Shown here in pieces: positions 5,735-7,795 of a stretch of 7,795 bases of DNA (positions are counted from its first letter, which is position 1; each line of letters opens with the position of its first letter). Under the pieces are notes generated by a model. That model made no database searches and had not been told where the DNA came from. It saw only the letters and a list, made by a program, of their open reading frames with translations. This stretch comes from an uncultured Eubacteriales bacterium. GTDB lineage: Bacteria > Bacillota > Clostridia > Oscillospirales > Acutalibacteraceae. The stretch covers positions 1-7,795 of the forward strand of contig CAKSIU010000030.1 in NCBI GenBank assembly GCA_934463265.1. Direction: 5' to 3'. The translations under genes and the position numbers were made by a program.

Positions 5735-6748
5735 TCAATTCGGTATTTTTAAAACTTGTCCAGGGTAAATTGTGGTTGATTCTAAGCTATTTAAGTTCAT
5801 AATTTCTTTATATCTTGTACCGTCACCTAAAAATCTCCGTGCGACACTCCAAAGCGTATCACCTTTTTGTATTATTGTGTACGTAGTATATGATTCAGAT
5901 TGTCCATTTGTTGGGATTTTTAAAGTTTGTCCAGGATAAATCGTATCAGAAGCTAACCCATTTAAGCTTTTTAGCTTTGAATATTTCGACCCGTTGCCTA
6001 GATAACGTTCTGCAATTCCCCACAAGGTATCGCCGGATTTTACAATGTACGTTGTAAAAGAATTTTCTGTTTCATTCGGCAGAGTAGGAGCAGGGGGAGT
6101 TTGTGTTGCATCCTGCTTGAAGCCGTTAAGTCCGTTAGCTTTAATGATGGACGGGTAGTCTTTATAACTTATGTTCATGTCAACATTTCCACTGAGTCCA
6201 CTTACCTTTCCATTATCGGAGTATTGCCAAATTCCGTAAGGTTTTTTGTATCCGCAAGAAGCACTCCAGTGCGCAACCCATTTATCAAATCGGTCTAGCT
6301 CGCTTGAATTTAGCTGATTGTTAAGCCAAGAAAGGCTTGCATAGAGCGATGCATAATATCCGGCCTCCTCAATACCCAGTAAAAACGTTTTACAGATGCC
6401 AATTAAAGTTTGACTGCTCGGCATCCCATGATTTTTCTTATATCCGTCAGCATCCTCCATATCGAAAAAGACCGGATACTTCGGCTTTTTGTTTTTTAGC
6501 AATCTCAATGCGTGCTGAACTTCACTTTTTGCGTCTTCTGGATTTAATGCATAACTATAAAGATACGCTCCCCACGGAATTCCAACATTTTCGCAACCTT
6601 GTACGTTTGCCTCAAAACAAAGGTCATCCTGCGAGGTTATATCACTGCCGATTCCAAGCCGTAAAATCGCAAATTGAATTCCGCTATTCTTGACTTTTCC
6701 CCAATCTATTTGCCCCTGATGGGCACTTACATCGATTCCTTTGAACAT
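5735..6748 (-). CDS. Phage endolysin: GH25 muramidase with two LysM domains
   Basis: This 337-residue cell-wall hydrolase should cleave the N-acetylmuramic acid to N-acetylglucosamine bond of peptidoglycan. The GH25 domain covers about 1-200, with GIDVSAHQG (D6), the catalytic strand PVFFDMED (D96, E98) and the late motif GNVDMN (D190). A proline- and threonine-rich linker (about 211-231) leads to two LysM repeats, about 233-279 and 290-336, each with a GDTLW core and a YPGQxLKIP ending; these bind glycan chains. There is no signal peptide, so export depends on the adjacent holin. The ATG follows GGAGGT at six bases. A terminator-like hairpin separates it from the upstream structural genes, and I see no convincing promoter in the gap. 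The gene looks intact. Confidence 0.95.
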   Translation of the reverse strand: MFKGIDVSAHQGQIDWGKVKNSGIQFAILRLGIGSDITSQDDLCFEANVQGCENVGIPWGAYLYSYALNPEDAKSEVQHALRLLKNKKPKYPVFFDMEDADGYKKNHGMPSSQTLIGICKTFLLGIEEAGYYASLYASLSWLNNQLNSSELDRFDKWVAHWSASCGYKKPYGIWQYSDNGKVSGLSGNVDMNISYKDYPSIIKANGLNGFKQDATQTPPAPTLPNETENSFTTYIVKSGDTLWGIAERYLGNGSKYSKLKSLNGLASDTIYPGQTLKIPTNGQSESYTTYTIIQKGDTLWSVARRFLGDGTRYKEIMNLNSLESTTIYPGQVLKIPN

Positions 6749-6775
6749 TTTTTTACCTCCTGCTTTTCATAATCA

Positions 6776-6825
6776 AGAAAAAAATATAGATTTGTTGCCA
6801 TTTTGAGACGTCAAATCTATATTTT
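6776..6825 (-). terminator. AT-rich inverted repeat between tail and lysis genes, probable terminator
   Basis: AAAATATAGATTTG (6781-6794) pairs perfectly over 14 bp with CAAATCTATATTTT (6812-6825) around a 17-base loop. On the minus strand the stem ends in a run of T residues followed by CTTGATT. It lies 14 bases after the XkdX-like gene. The stem has only two G:C pairs, so termination may be partial, allowing read-through into the lysin gene. On the other strand the T-tract is only part of the stem. Confidence 0.55.
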
Positions 6826-6838
6826 ACTGATGATTTAA

Positions 6839-6973
6839 TTAATTGCTAAAATTTTCGCCCACGATTTCTTTATATTGCTTGGCTGTAATTACTCCTTTTT
6901 CCACGGCTTTAGCCACCATCTGCTTGTTCCAGAGCTTGCGCTCAAAATTTTTTTTGATTTGTTCAAATGTCAT
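6839..6973 (-). CDS. XkdX-like small phage protein
   Basis: This 44-residue protein begins MTFEQIKKNFERKLWNKQ and continues through VEKGVITAKQYKEIVGE. It fits the XkdX family of short proteins found just before the lysis genes in many Gram-positive phages: an N-terminal helix with aromatic residues, then KGxIT-xxQYKEI. Its role is unknown; location suggests a late, tail-related product. The ATG is preceded by AAGGAGG at seven bases, and that site includes the TAA stop of the upstream 108-residue gene. The frame is uninterrupted, and length and position are usual for the family. Confidence 0.82.
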   Translation of the reverse strand: MTFEQIKKNFERKLWNKQMVAKAVEKGVITAKQYKEIVGENFSN

Positions 6974-6986
6974 TTGTTGTCCCTCC

Positions 6987-7313
6987 TTACATATTTGTTA
7001 AGTTTTGATACTCAAGGGCTGCTGCGATGCGTTCCTCTGCGCTTACTTCTGGCTCTGGAGCTGGCGTGTTTCTGAGTTCTTCTATTTTAGAAATAGCTTC
7101 AGCTTCAGTTAAAGTTGGGTCTATTCCCATCTGTGAGCACACCGCTGCTAAATTTTGAACCGCAAAACAAACTTGCTCTGCCTCATCTGTCTCGATAATA
7201 TGAGGGAAAACTTCGACTGCTGGAAAGTCTGCCTTTAGTTTTTCCGGCGTTGCAATGGCTCCATTTGGGTACATATAAGTTTTGTTGCCTGTGAATTTTT
7301 CAATTTTTATCAT
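6987..7313 (-). CDS. Uncharacterised phage late protein, 108 residues
   Basis: I do not recognise a defined family. The first half is beta-like (MIKIEKFTGNKTYMYPNG, then DFPAVEVFPHIIETD). The middle is helical and hydrophobic (EQVCFAVQNLAAVCSQMG, about 45-62). Then comes an acidic helix (LTEAEAISKIEELR), a proline-rich spacer (PAPEPE) and a short C-terminal helix. Proteins of this size and layout often sit between tail fibre genes and XkdX in clostridial prophages, so a tail-associated or chaperone-like role is possible but unproven. The ribosome binding site AGGAGGA lies seven bases before the ATG and overlaps the TAG of the Kelch gene. Its own TAA overlaps the next site. There is no signal peptide or membrane segment. 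Confidence 0.8.
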   Translation of the reverse strand: MIKIEKFTGNKTYMYPNGAIATPEKLKADFPAVEVFPHIIETDEAEQVCFAVQNLAAVCSQMGIDPTLTEAEAISKIEELRNTPAPEPEVSAEERIAAALEYQNLTNM

Positions 7314-7325
7314 AATTTTATCCTC

Positions 7326-7795
7326 CTAAAAAATGGTTATATTTTTGATTTTGACATATCCCGTGACAGGATATGGGATTAATATATTTTCTATATTCGA
7401 ATCAACTGTCAGCTCACCTCCCATGTTTTGGAATTTATATTTTGATCCTTTATACAATGTCAAGGCTAGATTTCCTTCAGCAATGCTGTAAACGTCGACC
7501 ACATCACTATTACGATAGTCTCCACCGGCAAAAAGTGCGTAATTCCCCACAATTGCCGAAGACAGCGAATTATTCCCGGTATGCAAGGCTGTCAGAGTGC
7601 TTCTGACGAGATTTTGGTCTATCAAGTCCACAACATCGTAAAAGTAATCTTTGTAAGAACTTTCGTCTCTTTTTTGTCCGCCTGCAAACAAAGCGTAATT
7701 TCCCACTGTTGTTGCTGAAAACTGGTCTCTATCATGGCTTAATTCCGTCGCTGTGGTGCGCGTTAAATTTTCGTCATAAGCATCGACTATGGCTT
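7326..7795 (-). CDS. Kelch-repeat phage tail / receptor-binding protein, C-terminal part
   Basis: The reading frame is open to the window edge, so only the last 155 residues are seen and the start is outside. A valine GTG at 7706 could be read as a start but sits inside the first repeat. VGNYALFAGG occurs identically at visible residues 30-39 and 82-91, a spacing of 52. Each copy follows a segment of the type VDxxDxNLxRxTxTxL, and a third partial unit begins at VDVYS. This is a Kelch-type beta-propeller pattern seen in clostridial phage tail proteins. A beta-rich cap (KYKFQNMGGELTVDS to KIKNITIF) ends the protein. It probably lies at the tail tip or fibre and binds the host surface. Its TAG stop forms part of the ribosome binding site of the next gene, so the two are in one operon. 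Confidence 0.82.
   Translation of the reverse strand, partial: AIVDAYDENLTRTTATELSHDRDQFSATTVGNYALFAGGQKRDESSYKDYFYDVVDLIDQNLVRSTLTALHTGNNSLSSAIVGNYALFAGGDYRNSDVVDVYSIAEGNLALTLYKGSKYKFQNMGGELTVDSNIENILIPYPVTGYVKIKNITIF

Larger units (their letters stand above)
1850..7795 (-). mobile_element. Prophage late region plus serine-recombinase cassette (partial)
   Basis: Tail, XkdX, lysin and holin genes are followed on the same strand by two small DNA-associated proteins and two large serine recombinases. This is the expected content at the end of a temperate phage or phage-derived island. The left boundary is not fixed: it could lie in the 1697-1849 gap or within the repeats at 1-113, and the right end is outside the window. 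No frameshift or stop is seen in any gene, so the region looks recently active. Confidence 0.75.

Noticed and set aside
5736..5738. TTG start for the holin overlapping the lysin stop
   Set aside because: There is no ribosome binding site before it, while ATG at 5723 has GAGGGA at eight bases.
6809..6814. Promoter for the lysin gene beginning with TTGACG on the minus strand
   Set aside because: The -35-like box lies in the hairpin loop region and no acceptable -10 box occurs at 16-18 bases; the only TATA-like sequence is at about 20 bases inside the stem.

Overview
The window reads as the late end of a prophage in an AT-rich Gram-positive anaerobe, most likely a member of the Clostridia (Bacillota). 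The grounds are the strong AGGAGG-type ribosome binding sites, the XkdX, GH25-LysM and Kelch tail proteins, and a serine-recombinase cassette of the clostridial type. All nine genes lie on the minus strand, so the biological order runs from base 7795 down to base 1. I see no supported plus-strand gene, no tRNA, rRNA or CRISPR array, and no gene-free stretch over 300 bases.

Region 1 (7795 to about 6776) is the end of the phage structural operon. It holds the C-terminal part of a Kelch-repeat tail or receptor-binding protein (cut by the window edge), an unrecognised 108-residue phage protein, a 44-residue XkdX-like protein and a candidate terminator. Region 2 (6748 to about 5390) is the lysis module: a GH25 muramidase with two LysM wall-binding domains, then a three-helix holin-like membrane protein, then a hairpin terminator. 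Stop codons in this late region repeatedly run into the next gene's Shine-Dalgarno sequence.

Region 3 (5378 to 1787) is a recombination cassette. It contains a helix-turn-helix/zinc-ribbon protein, a SHOCT-like small protein and two complete large serine recombinases, with the second starting at a TTG inside the 3' end of the first, then a strong intrinsic terminator. The two recombinases differ in architecture: only the downstream one carries the long helical insertion after the zinc ribbon. The pair may work as a heteromeric integrase/excisionase, by analogy with paired Ccr recombinases, with the two small proteins as candidate regulators or accessory factors.

Region 4 (1765 to 1) holds an AAA-ATPase-like/PD-(D/E)XK nuclease-like gene with its own promoter, followed by a dense cluster of short inverted and direct repeats. 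One of these, bases 1-50, is an imperfect dyad of the size expected for a serine-recombinase attachment site, though this is only a possibility. The nuclease gene is either cargo of the element or the first host gene beyond it; the window does not decide which. Sampled GC falls from 25/60 in the lysin gene (6181-6240) to 19/60 in the recombinase region (4021-4080), a small sample that is compatible with a mosaic origin.

Several starts were moved from the longest reading frame to a start with a good ribosome binding site: holin 5723, HTH/zinc-ribbon 5378, SHOCT 4987 and recombinase B 3445 (TTG).
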